Positions 43,484 through 54,453 of a DNA stretch of 64,000 nucleotides are shown here, piece after piece (position 1 is the first letter of the stretch; the number at the start of each line of letters is the position of its first letter). The stretch comes from Macrostomum hystrix (Eukaryota; Platyhelminthes; Macrostomidae): the NCBI GenBank assembly GCA_950097015.1, contig CATNEN010000031.1, positions 2,108,001 to 2,172,000 on the forward strand, read 5' to 3'. The notes below the pieces were generated by a model. That model saw only the letters and a program-made list of their open reading frames with translations. It had not been told where the DNA came from and did not search any database. The position numbers and the translations under genes were made by a program.

Positions 43484-44190
43484 GGCATACCTCCCATCCT
43501 CTCTCATCCCCTCCCTTCCTCTATCATCCCCTTCCTTCCTCTCTCATCCCCTCTCTTCCTCTATCATCCCCTCTCTTCCTCTATCATCACCTCTCTTCCT
43601 CTATCATCCCCTCCCTTCCTCTATCATCCCTCCCTTCCTCTCTCATCCCCTCCCTTCCTCTATCATCCCCTCCCTTCCTCTATCATCCCCTTCCTTCCTC
43701 TCTCATCCCCTCTCTTCCTCTATCATCCCCTCCCTTCCTCTATCATCCCTCCCTTCCTCTCTCATCCCCTCCCTTCCTCTATCATCCCCTCCCTTCCTCT
43801 ATCATCCCCTTCCTTCCTCTCTCATCCCCTCTCTTCCTCTATCATCCCCTCTCTTCCTCTATCATCACCTCTCTTCCTCTATCATCCGCTCCCTTCCTCT
43901 ATCATCCCTCCCTTCCTCTCTCATCCCCTCCCTTCCTCTATCATCCCCTCCCTTCCTCTATCATCCCCTTCCTTCCTCTCTCATCCCCTCTCTTCCTCTA
44001 TCATCCCCTCTCTTCCTCTATCATCACCTCTCTTCCTCTATCATCCCTCCCTTCCTCTATCATCCCCTCTCTTCCTCTATCATCCCCTCCCTTCCTCTAT
44101 CATCCCCTTCCTTCCTCTCTCATCCCCTCTCTTCCTCTATTATCCCCTCTCTTCCTCTATCATCCCTTTCCTTCCTCTCTTATCCCATTA
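43484..44190. repeat. 20-bp pyrimidine array (CTCTATCATCCCCTCCCTTC)n
   Basis: About 36 units show CCCTCC, CCCTTC, CCCTCT and CACCTC variants, with repeated multi-unit blocks. One plus-strand frame of 268 codons is a by-product. Confidence 0.95.
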
Positions 44191-44256
44191 CTTCTTTTAA
44201 ACTTATAAGAATAGTTATTATAAAAACTTTTATTTTAATCTTGAGTTTGGGTTGAG

Positions 44257-44364
44257 CACGCTGCTCCGCGTGGAAAACCGAGAAGCCCTTAATAAGCTGA
44301 ATCGATTGAGCAAAGTTTGCTCAGCTCTGCTCGCCACTGAGCAGCAGTTTGAGCTCATTTTTCG
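44257..44364 (+). CDS. Candidate internal coding exon
   Basis: The 108-bp exon is bounded by a GGGTTGAG acceptor and a strong GTAAGG donor. The open frame includes LLRVENREALNKLNRLSKV and LLATEQQFELIF, predicted to be helical. It stands out from the flanking repeats and AT-rich sequence by codon-like composition. It could belong to the gene that starts at the 32974 promoter and ends with the terminal exon at 48960, but the phases of those pieces do not join directly, so other exons must exist. I do not recognise the protein. Confidence 0.4.
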
Positions 44365-44611
44365 GTAAGGAATTTTTTTAGTATAATTTATTTTAGTACC
44401 TAGAAAATCTTTGGTTATTTTGGTTATTGGTTATTTGACGTAAATTGCGCAAAGTTTCTGAACAAAGTGGGTCAACTTTCAGAGGGTTTTCAGTGGTGAC
44501 TCGACCTCCTCTCTGATATAATATAATAGGCGTTAAAAATAATCACTAATAGACTAGTTAGTGAACAGGGACAATCAATGGGGTGTCAGCGGTCGACAGC
44601 CAGAGTCGGCA

Positions 44612-44905
44612 GATTTATCAGGATGTCAGCTGAAGGTTTATCTGGATGTCAGCAGAAGGTTTATCAGGATGTCAGCAGAAGGTTTATCAGGATGTCAGCA
44701 GAAGGTTTATCAGGATCTCAGCAGATTTATCAGGATCTCAGCAGATGGTTTATCAGGATGTCAGCAGAAGGTTTATCAGGATGTCAGCAGAAGGTTTATC
44801 AGGATGTCAGCAGAAGTTTTATCAGGATGTCAGCAGAAGGTTTATCAGGATGTCAGCAGAAGGTTTATCAGGATGTCAGCAGAAGGTTTATCAGGATGTC
44901 AGCAT
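44612..44905. repeat. 23-bp tandem array (TTTATCAGGATGTCAGCAGA core)
   Basis: About 12 copies, one with AGGATCTCAGCAGA truncated units near 44715-44740. The unit has no stop in any plus frame, producing three overlapping false frames. Confidence 0.93.
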
Positions 44906-44919
44906 AGTGCATTCCCTCT

Positions 44920-45815
44920 ATCGCACCATTGATCAGCAAGAAAACACAAGCGCTGTTGTCCAGGCATTGTGCAGATAAGCATGAAAATGGAACTGGGCTA
45001 TAGATAAGATTAGGTTCACACAGAGTTAAGAAAGAAAATAATCAAAGGACCAGTTGTATTGCGAAGTCGGTCGCTAGCATCACAGCCCAACCCTCTACAA
45101 TGATAAGCCAAGCATTGGCGCTATAGAGTGTTTAGGGGTTACTCTCAACGCAATTGATCTCAGCGTCACAAATGTGAAGCCTGTCCACAAGCGTTATTTC
45201 TTAGAAAATGATTCACCCCTCGGTATTGGATTCCTTATCTATTATGAATGGTTTTTAAACGAATTGGTTGCAGAGCTCTTCACCGAAGATGGAAGCATGG
45301 AATTCGAGTCTCTGTGCTCAAAGACCCATATTGAGTTGAGTTGGTTCTCCAATCTCCTTATCTGAGCAGACTGCAGAGATATACTCTCCCTTAACTCTTT
45401 ACGCGATTTAGCTTTTGAGTTGTTCGCATTCTTATCAGCACTTCAGTGTCAGTGAGGCCACAGGCCCTAACCCATGACTCTTATAATATACGCCTAGTTA
45501 TGGAAACTAGAATAAAACAACAAATCTCACACCAGTGGGTGGAACTGTGGTGCATGCAGACTGCCTGGCGACTGTGCCGACAATCGCGAGGTGTCAGTCA
45601 GTCAGATTTTGAAGGCTTTGTGTAACATATTTCTTTAATTTGGAAGGATAAAAATTCTCTTCCATTATAATTTATGAGTGGGTGTCCTATATTTACATTC
45701 CCAAAACTGAAAAAACATTCTATGTAAGTTTGAGGCTAACTTTTACCATAGACTAAGTAGTATAATTTTGGAGGAAGCTTAATTATAATGATGGTAATTT
45801 TATAATAAATATTGG
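44920..45815. other. Spacer, nothing firm
   Basis: A 63-codon plus-strand frame at 45174-45365 has no supporting context. Confidence 0.4.
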
Positions 45816-45817
45816 CG

Positions 45818-45996
45818 CATTTGAAGACTGTGTACGGCTGTTCAGTCCATGGACTGGGGCGATGCCACACACACCCTCAGTTACCGGACTGGATCCAGAG
45901 TGAAGTGTCTTGACACAAATCGACACAATTTGTTTCAGTTGAGCCCGAAATCGAACCTCAGACCTTCAAGCCGTCAGTCCGACGGCTAAACTCTAA
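45818..45996 (-). mobile_element. SINE family A, diverged and shortened
   Basis: The minus strand has a tRNA-like box B (AGGTTCGATTTCGGGCTC). The CAGTCCATGGACTG palindrome is at 45843-45856. Confidence 0.7.
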
Positions 45997-46035
45997 CTAG
46001 AACTTAGAATCAAAACAAAAGTGAAACTCGGCATT

Positions 46036-46120
46036 GCCTAAGTTCACCCAGCTGGTAATTAAGGGTGTGACCCCCAGTCCATGGACAGAACAGCCGTACA
46101 CAGCCTTTCGATGCGAAAAA
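46036..46120 (+). mobile_element. SINE family A fragment
   Basis: It contains GTTCACCCAGCTG, AATTAAGGGTGTG, CCCAGTCCATGGAC and ACAGCCGTACACAGCC in the family order. The tRNA head is missing. Confidence 0.7.
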
Positions 46121-46639
46121 TAAGTAGTTTTTTGTGAAACCACATTGCACCTAAAATCCCCATTATCCTGTATTATCTTTCAGCTGATCGGAAAACTATT
46201 GTTTGAGTTGATTCTAAAATACACAATAGACGGGCTTGGGATAAATCTACTAATTAATTGGGTAAATCTGGGCCAGAGCAGACGATATCGTTAATTTTTC
46301 GAATGCATTAGCTCACGTTATACGAGGTATTAATGTGAAGCGAATAGTTAATTATTGAGGTGGGATGGCAGCGATATTGGGATTGCAAACAGACAGCTGA
46401 CACACTGCAAACAAGACACGTTGCCTCCCCGGACTAAATGTTTGCCCAGAGCTGAATGCAGTCACCAGAGAAAGTGAACGTCAGTCCCATGCAGCCAGGT
46501 AAAACTGCCAGGTAGAACTGGCCTGGTTCTATGCCGGAAGTATTGGCTCTCGATGCTGATGATGACGACAAAGCACCAGTGAAAGCTTTGAGAAATATGT
46601 AATTTTAATAAACTGCTTGTCAGAGGTCAAGCACCAAGG

Positions 46640-46860
46640 TCCCTGAGCTCGATTCCGCGGCGAGGCCACATTCATTTGGGGTGCAGTCGCGGAGAGAAGG
46701 CTTGTGGGCTTGTGAAATTTACGCCCTTGAGGGCCAACCTCCAAGGCACATTGAATATGCACACTGCCTGACGATGAGGAAGTCAGGGCTGATGTACACA
46801 CCTATGCGAGCGTATGCATGCGTACAGTATCTGTGTGCGTGTGTGCTCAGGAGTCACCTT
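46640..46860 (+). mobile_element. SINE family B, 5'-truncated
   Basis: It retains the box B side of the head (GAGCTCGATTCCGCGGCGAG), the body with the CCTGAC/GTCAGG hairpin, and GTGTGTGCTCAGGAGTCA. Confidence 0.82.
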
Positions 46861-46914
46861 TTTGGTCACCAAGAAGAAAAACAGAAATTAAGCCGCTGCT
46901 CTGTACTAAAAATG

Positions 46915-47004
46915 GCTTCTATCATGACCTTCTCCTGCTTCCAATCAGTTCAGATTAGCTTCTTTCATGACCTTCTCCTGCTTCCAATCAGTTCAGATTA
47001 GCTT
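46915..47004. repeat. 43-bp direct duplication
   Basis: Two nearly exact copies of a unit containing CATGACCTTCTCCTGCTTCC, starting at about 46922 and 46965. Confidence 0.9.
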
Positions 47005-48385
47005 GCCGATCGCTGCCATTTCACAGTTGCTTTCCATATAGGCTCGAATTACCTCAGCGCCTGTCAAATCTACTCATGCGGGCCGCATTCTCTGTGGGAG
47101 GTCCGCCAATCTCAGCCATCTGGCAAGGCTCTTACCTGAGCCTGACAGACCCTCGAGACTTTCACCCATTAACATTGCGCCTGTTGTTGACTCAAGACTT
47201 TCACCGCCGACCAAAAAGGTGGGGCCCCGACGACTCAAAAGAGAATTTGTTTGCCGAAAGAAGGAGCGGAGGTCGGGGCGGGGCCTAGGCCCGGCCCAGT
47301 GTGTGCATTGGCGAGGCCTCTAGAACAAACTTTCATCGCTTTCTTAGAATAGCGGGCCAGCGAAATGAGCAAACAATGCGAATAGGACTAGCGTCACCGC
47401 GCACTCAAGACAGCCGGCCTTCATGCAACTGGGAGTGAGGCCAAGAGAATGGGGAACAGAGAGAGAGAGAGATGTTAACCGTGCGGCCAGGTACACAATA
47501 CGAAACCAATTTCTACGCCAATTCAATCGACTGTTCCCTGCCTTGTCTCTGTTTGTCCTTCTCCTCTCATAAGCTGGGGCCCCACTCCGGATCCCACCGC
47601 GGAGCAGCTTTATTTTTTGTTTCTCACATCTGAGCACACCAATTTACGGTTTTAAGTCTGTGGCAGTTGAGCTGTTTGTTTTGATTGAAAGCAACTCAAT
47701 TTATAGGAGACAGTCTTTGGGAAGTGTCCGTGTGGCAGGGGACAAGAGACCACCCGCGAGTGTCCCAGACAAACGCGACAAGTTTTGGCTATCTCAAAGC
47801 AGCCTTTGAGTCGCATTAGAGCTAAATGCTCATTGTTTGCTCAAGAGACCCAAACGCTGCTTTTCGTTGCCGACTGCCCGCGCCACATTTTCGAGCACAA
47901 AGTGGCCTTGCATGGTTTGCTGCCGGGCACTGACCGTGTGTGTGTCTGTGTGTCTGCCAGCCGTTTGTTATTTTTTTAATGCCTCCCGCCACCCACAGAC
48001 AGTGAATGAAGCACAGTTCATTCTCTATAATTCAGTAGCTACCTGTATTATTGCTCATTGTCCTTAATTATCGCCGCCCCTCTGAAGCCACCGCCCCGCC
48101 GGTGTCTGCTAGCCCCAGCCGCTCTCTATTTAGCTTTAAATCACGTTGGCCAATTTTGACAGCAGCTCAAACTATATATCAATCTGGGTAAGGTGTTTTT
48201 GCACAGCTTTGCAATTATAGCACCTCTAACCGGTGGTGGGTTGATGCTTAAGAATAAGAAAGTGCAGATAGTGTCTTAGAATAGTGGAGTAACTCCAACT
48301 AGTGCCTCATCACTCTACAGACATTTATTATCGTCTCACATATTTCCATCTGTTTCAATTATCTTCAGCCTACACAATACTTATC
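47005..48385. other. GC-richer non-repetitive region without a convincing gene
   Basis: Possible regulatory sequence. Overlapping short frames on both strands have no domain or splice support. Confidence 0.4.
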
Positions 48386-48394
48386 AATCAAACT

Positions 48395-48838
48395 CTCACT
48401 CTGCGTCTCTCCCTCAGCCTCCACCAATGTCTGTATTACACACACTCCCTCTCTTCCTCTCACTCTACCTCTCTTCCTCTCACTCTACCTCTCTTCCTCT
48501 CACACTCCCTCTCTTCCTCTCAATCTACCTCTCTTCCTCTCACACTCCCTCTCTTCCTCTCACACTCCCTCTCTTCCTCTCACACTACCTCTCTTCCTCT
48601 CACACTCCCTTTATTCCTCTCACTCTACCTCTCTTCCTCTCAATCTACCTCTCTTCCTCTCACTCTACGTCTCTTCCTCTCACTCTCCCTCTCTTCCTCT
48701 CACTCTACCTCTCTTCCTCTCACTCTCCCTCTCTTCCTCTCACTCTACGTCTCTTCCTCTCACTCTCCCTCTCTTCCTCTCACTCTACCTCTCTTCCTCT
48801 CACTCTCCCTCTCTTCCTCTTACTCTCCCTCTCTTCCA
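48395..48838. repeat. 18-bp pyrimidine array (CACTCTACCTCTCTTCCTCT-like)
   Basis: About 24 units closely related to the array that surrounds the Penelope-like element (37890-40800), but uninterrupted. Confidence 0.94.
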
Positions 48839-48959
48839 CAAAACTAGTGCCCTTTTTTTATTGAATTCGGCATTGTTTAATTTAAATTGCTAGAAAATAT
48901 TCATTACCACATGATAGATAACTTTCTGCATTACCCCGTCACGCTAACCAATTTTTCAG

Positions 48960-49114
48960 CCGCTTCTGAAGAAAAAGAGTTGACTGAATCACTGCGCGAC
49001 CTGCCAAACATCCCTTCACGAGCTACTCGTAGAAGAAAGATTGATCGACAATTAAAAAGTACTTTAGCTGTGTTAATAAGCCTGCATTTCTGTTCTCATT
49101 GTTCAGTGCAATAA
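48960..49114 (+). CDS. Candidate terminal coding exon with overlapping poly(A) signal
   Basis: A strong acceptor (CCAATTTTTCAG) precedes a frame containing SEEKELTESLRDLPNIPSR and ATRRRKIDRQLKSTL, which ends at TAA 49112-49114. AATAAA (49110-49115) overlaps the stop. A basic, helical C-terminus is predicted. I do not recognise the protein. Upstream exons may include 44257-44364, although the phases need an intermediate exon. Confidence 0.4.
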
Positions 49115-49474
49115 AAGCCGAAAAAATTGACTGCCGATTTGCAGTGAACCCGTTGTGAAAATGGAGGCAACTTTGCACTATTTTTCCACTTTTTTGTGTG
49201 AGTAGAAATGCAGAAAGTGTTGGGATGAGATGACTGCTCAAGAAAGCATTTCGGCCATTGGAAGAATTTCGAATCGATTTTATCGATCGGTGCGGCCAAG
49301 CCTCTTGTAGATGGGGATTATTGGGATCATAGTTTTATGAACTGACAGTCATTTAACAGCTTATAAAGATGACCTAAAGAGCAATGAGAGTATCATAGAG
49401 AACTTGTCCGATGTTACATAAGCATGTGTACTTGGTAGCCAATAAGTATGTGGCTAAGTGCTATGAAGAGGCAT

Positions 49475-49990
49475 TCTACGAAATCTGTCATTTCTCCGAA
49501 TCTGTCACTTTTCCGAATCTGTCATTTCTCTGAATCTGTCACTTTTCCGAATCTGTCATTTCTCCGAATCTGTCACTTTTCCGAATCTGTCATTTCTCCG
49601 AATCTGTCACTTTTCCGAATCTGTCATTTCTCCGAATCTGTCATTTCTCTGAATCTGTCACTTTTCCGAATCTGTCATTTCTACGAAACTGTCATTTTTC
49701 CGAATCTGTCACTTTTCCGAATCTGTCATTTCTACGAAACTGTCATTTTTCCGAATCTGTCACTTTTCCGAATCTGTCATTTCTACGAAACTGTCATTTT
49801 TCCGAATCTGTCATTTCTCCGAATCTGTCATTTCTCCGAATCTGTCACTTTTCCGAATCTGTCATTTCTCCGAATCTATCATTTTTCCGAATCTGTCATT
49901 TCTCCGAATCTGTCACTTTTCCGAATCTTTCACTTTTCCGAATCTGTCATTTCTCCGAATCTGTCACTTTTCCAAATCTGTCAATTTACC
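49475..49990. repeat. 17-bp tandem array (AATCTGTCATTTCTCCG)n
   Basis: About 31 units with CACTTTTCCG, CATTTTTCCG and CATTTCTACGAAAC variants, decaying at the right end (49980-50130). The 242-codon plus-strand frame is a repeat artefact. Confidence 0.95.
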
Positions 49991-50199
49991 CAAACTGTTA
50001 TTTTCCCAAAAATATCATTTTTCCAAATCAGTTATTTCCCTAAAATGTCATCCCATGTCATTTTTCGAGAGCAGTTATTTCCTAAATCTGTTATTTTTCG
50101 AAAATCTGTATTTTACAAAATCTTTCATATTTCCAAAGTCTGTCGTAAAGTTAGAAAATGTTTTGGAATCTGCTAGTTTTCAAAGATTAGCATCCACTT

Positions 50200-50901
50200 T
50201 TGAATTATTATTTAAAGTTTACTTTCTTTTCAGAAGGCGCATATATGGATTTTTATAATATAGTTTAAATATAGGAAAAAGTGTAATGATACGGATAGAA
50301 TCACAAATAGATTCGCCAAGTCTTCAGGTTAAGCATGCTGCATGTATTTTACTTGTATTTTTGTGCCTCATTTTTCGCTCTAAAATTTGACTATAGTCTT
50401 CAGACGGCAATCGAAATCTAGAAAAAATTGCCTTTGAGCCGGTCTCACACCGGCCCTCGCATTCAACTTGCTATTGCGCGCTTCCCCCTAAAAGCAGCTT
50501 CGAGTGCTTCTGAAGCGCATCTTGAGGGACCCCCGTCGGGCCTATCTGTGTCCCGCCTCATCATTGTAGCTCAACCGAGCTGAGTACTCTGGTGCACGCG
50601 ACAGAGTACGGCCCGGTGAGGTTATCTTCGATGCAAGTCCGGTATCTGGGCGGGCCAGCGCTCCCTCTCTCTCTCTCTCTCTTTCACGGGGGATTGAAGA
50701 TGGGGAAATGGGAAAATGGGATATCTCAGAAGTGGTGAATAATAGTGGAAACCTGTCTGTCTGCGCGTGTGTCCCTCTTTTAGACAATGAGACTTATATT
50801 AAGGCAATTGTGAGCGAAATCCCCATGCCCGCTGGATGGATATTAAAGTCCCGCCAATTTACAATTTTTTATCCCATTCAGCCCCCCTTACAACACATTC
50901 G

Positions 50902-50940
<39 letters not shown>

Positions 50941-51270
50941 GCCAGATCCATCTCTCCACAGAACATCCACTTCCACTTTCTCTCTCTGTCTCTCTCTTTG
51001 GGCAAACATGTCATTAAAAGGCCGGTCCAGCTCCATCTTCTACCATTCTCCCATGAGTCTCCTCAAATTACCTCCCCCACCTACAGCACCCGCCTCCCTC
51101 CGCTAGAGCTGGTTTTTGCACCAAGCAAGAAGAAACCCGGGGGAGGGGGACACACTCCATCACTCCCCAAGGGCTGGCTATAGGACCAGACTCAGCGAGT
51201 GCGGAACAAGGATTGTTCACCCATTCTCACTTTCTCTTCACCGTTCAGGTTCGCTGAAGTCTTTGAAGAA
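50200..51270. other. Spacer with (CT)n and (CTG)n microsatellites
   Basis: It contains (CT)n at about 50662-50682 and (CTG)n at about 50902-50935. No gene was recognised. Confidence 0.5.
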
Positions 51271-51276
51271 CTCAAA

Positions 51277-51390
51277 ACTAGGTGTGGCAGCCTGCCCAGT
51301 CCACGGACTGAACAGATGTACGCAGCCTTAGGTACCGCCATGCAATGGCTGCGCGATACATCTGGCCCAACTGGGCTAGGCATCTCTGTG
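51277..51390 (+). mobile_element. SINE family A fragment
   Basis: It shares CCCAGTCCACGGACTGAACA, TACGCAGCC and CATCTGGCCCAACTGGG with the 3' half of the family. Confidence 0.7.
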
Positions 51391-51403
51391 TTAGATAGAA
51401 ATA

Positions 51404-51650
51404 TTGTACTTAGCTAGATTGGCTAGAAAGGTCGCGGGTTCGATTCCTGACTCCACTGGAACAGGTTTGTGACCTTTAGGAAGACAGTTCACACAGCTGT
51501 TAAATGGTAATTAAGGGTGGGTGTTGCGTCCCCCCCAGTCCATGGACCGGAAAAAACCGTAAGCAGACTTCAGATGCGACTCTCAATAGGAGCGGCTGTC
51601 TGCTGGTGGCACATGTGACCCAATTGGGGCAGGTGTAATAAATGATTAGT
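51404..51650 (+). mobile_element. tRNA-derived SINE, family A
   Basis: The head has GCGGGTTCGATTCCTGACTC (box B). Then come CACACAGCTGTTAAATGG, CCCAGTCCATGGACCGG and a GACCCAATTGGGGCAGGTGT end followed by an AT-rich tail. Confidence 0.82.
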
Positions 51651-51654
51651 AATT

Positions 51655-53095
51655 ATGATAAAAATTGTCACAAAAATAGTCTTTTTAACTAGATGCTGTG
51701 GTTAGTTTCGCTCGGAAGACTCGGGCCATCAATTTGACAATTCAGGTGTGAAATTTAGCGCAGTTCACAGACTCAACTGAAGGCCCTGAACGGCCTGGCC
51801 TACCCTGAAGAGGCTTCTCAGTAGCGCATTATACCTGTCACTCAACTAGCAAACAGCAGCTAGGAAAAATGTATGTTAGAATTTCTGCAGTTAATTGTCG
51901 AAAGCTGTCAAATCCCAATTTTTTATTTGAACAAAAATTAGCTTCGCTACAATTACAGTAGCCCGGCTATCAATAGGGTAATTTCCGGAATGATTAAGGT
52001 GACTGGGCATCAGTGAATCATATTTCCGCATTAATTAGCAGTCACTAAAATGGCATCATTGACACTGGGCCCCTATCGATTCGCAATCGCAGTCAAAAGC
52101 TTGAATTCGGCACTCAGTTTAATGTGCTTGAATGGCGACTATTATCTATACCTGCAGCTTATGGTCGAAGTTTTCAGTATATTCCCCTAGAGAATTTAAG
52201 TTCACTTGCAGATAATTGGCTATACACTGCAGGACAGTTTGACCAAATAGGCGTGGGGCTGGCGCATTGTCACGTGGCTCTGATTGACAGCAATGCTGGG
52301 GCCATTGCTTTTGGTATATCATAGATAGGCATGAGGCTTAGGAGCTGAATATAAATGACATCACCAGTGTGAGAACGAACAGCCTGAATTCGTGCTCAAA
52401 AAGGTATATTATATTTTTCGAATCTTATAATATAAAAATAATATTTCCAGCAGCCCCGCATGGAGTATGGGGGGGGTTACCAACACGGGATGCGACCGAT
52501 TTGCTGAATTCCCATGCGATGGGGATAATTACTGTTTGGTATGAGTTTATATACTTCTCAATTTCTACCCAGTTTCTAAAAGGCACTGACACAAGCAATA
52601 ATATATATTAAAAAAATATAAGTAGAACTCAACCCCCCCTAAAACTAGAATGCAAACAAAGTCGGAGCATGCAAGACAGCACCTGGGCGTTGAGTGGGCC
52701 AATCATTCCCCATACAGTATTGCATATAGATAGTGGCAGTCAGTACCCACAGCATCGCAGTTCTCACTTATAGCGAGCCACTTGTCTCATATCTGGTGTC
52801 TCCACCAAGGTCTCAAGCAGTCTCGCCCACTGACAGTCAGGTGCCCCCCGGTTCCACTTTCTCAATCGTTCGTGTTTGGGCCTCTTAAAGATGAGAAAAG
52901 TTTCTTTATAAGAAAAATTGCAGACTTATTGAAGACGGACTGAAAAACAAAGACCTAAAATATTGCGCCGTGGGGTGAAGGGCCTTTATTTTATCGTCAA
53001 TTTCCCATATTATCCCAATTCCACTTTCTCACCTCTCAACCTTTGCCGGTATCCATGAGGCCGTCGCTAAACTGGGGAGCCCATGCGATAAACAA
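51655..53095. other. Gene-free region
   Basis: Nothing firm was recognised. The right end is the upstream flank of a TATA-type promoter. Confidence 0.45.
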
Positions 53096-53100
53096 AGACC

Positions 53101-53190
53101 TATAAATAAGGGCACAGTGTAGGTGACACAATCCGATTAGACAGGCCGTAGCAACACAGACAGATTAACGCAGTCTTTAGCCCTTTGAGG
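53101..53190 (+). promoter_or_regulatory. Candidate TATA promoter and short first exon
   Basis: TATAAATA at 53101-53108 predicts initiation near 53130. A GAG|GTAGGC donor (GT at 53190) and a strong acceptor (CCAGTCCTGCAG, ending near 53239) would define a 50-bp intron. Transcription would run toward, and antisense to, foxA. No long frame follows. Confidence 0.3.
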
Positions 53191-53424
53191 TAGGCAAAGT
53201 GTTTGGCAAGTGTTTGCTGTTCGATCTCCAGTCCTGCAGAGTTATGGAATTTGTGTGCCCGTTTGTGCCCGGCTGATCACCGCAAAGCAAGAGCTTTATG
53301 AAGGCGTCACTAAAAGCGCTTTGTTATTGCTGTTGTTGCTGTCGGCATTATGATGCTTATTGCATCAGATATTAAAGTGAAAAATCAACAAACACTCGCT
53401 TATATGTATTTAATAATTAATAAT

Positions 53425-53702
53425 ATTTGATGTTAAGCCGACAGCACAGCCACAGCCATTGCGCGGCGCATCTGAAGACTGCGTACGGCTGTTCAGTCCA
53501 TGGACTGGGGGGACGCCACACCCACCCTCAATTACCCCAGCTAATCCTGATACCCATTTAACAGCTTAGTGAACTGAAGCAATGCAGAGTCAAGTGTCTG
53601 GCTAAAGGACTCAAATTGTTCCAGTGGAGTCGGGAATCGAACCCCCGACATTCAAGTCATCACTCATCAGTCCCATGCTCGAACCACTGGGCTACAACCC
53701 CT
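53425..53702 (-). mobile_element. tRNA-derived SINE, family A (near full length)
   Basis: The minus-strand head has GTAGCCCAGTGGTTCGAGC and GGGGGTTCGATTCCCGACTC (box B). The palindrome CAGTCCATGGACTG is at 53494-53507, and the order matches the copy at 21547-21868. Confidence 0.85.
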
Positions 53703-54450
53703 TGAGCCCCGGCTACATACATCACACTAATGTATGTAGTTATGTATGCAGTCAGTAAATACATGATTTATGGTTTATAATCATGTCATGCATATTTATT
53801 ATACACATTGTGCCGTTTACATTTATAAATAATATTTATATTTGATGCACAAAAAATCTTGAAAAGAAATAGCAAAACAAAGCAATTTTGAAATTAAGCA
53901 TGAAGCAGCATTTATAGATAGTTTGCATCGACAAAGAGTGCAAGCGATTACACAATTGCAACAGGAAAAATACAAGAGAAAGAGAGAAAAAATGGAAACG
54001 AAATTCTGTGTGTGAGACAGTTGCATCATCGGTTATTGAGTTTCCTTTTTTTCAGCGAGACCGACCGATAAACTAATTTTGCAGCAGCATTCCCCGCGTG
54101 AGATTTTGCAATCCTTCGAGATTCTAAGACGGACAGAAGGAACAAAACCCCAATCAAGTTTCTTATAATAAATAGCTAACAAATATTTAAAAAAGAACTC
54201 ACATTCATGCGGAAAAATTATCGCAAGAAAAAATACAAGCATGAAGCAATTCATGGAACGGGCATTATGGCTACACTGGTTAGATATCAAATATGTTTCA
54301 TTTCAGCAGTGCGGCTGGCACTGCACTGTTCTATCACAATCTGTGTAAATTGAGTTCGGGCTCAGTTGGGGGAAGATCAACTACAGTATTCGGTCCATGC
54401 AAAGTCCGTAATGATGCAATCACAGCCTCATGCTCACAGAACTGCTCACA
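53703..54450. other. 3' flank of foxA, AT-rich
   Basis: No gene was recognised. It probably includes the foxA 3' untranslated region (minus strand), but no close AATAAA was found. Confidence 0.4.
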
Positions 54451-54453
54451 CGG

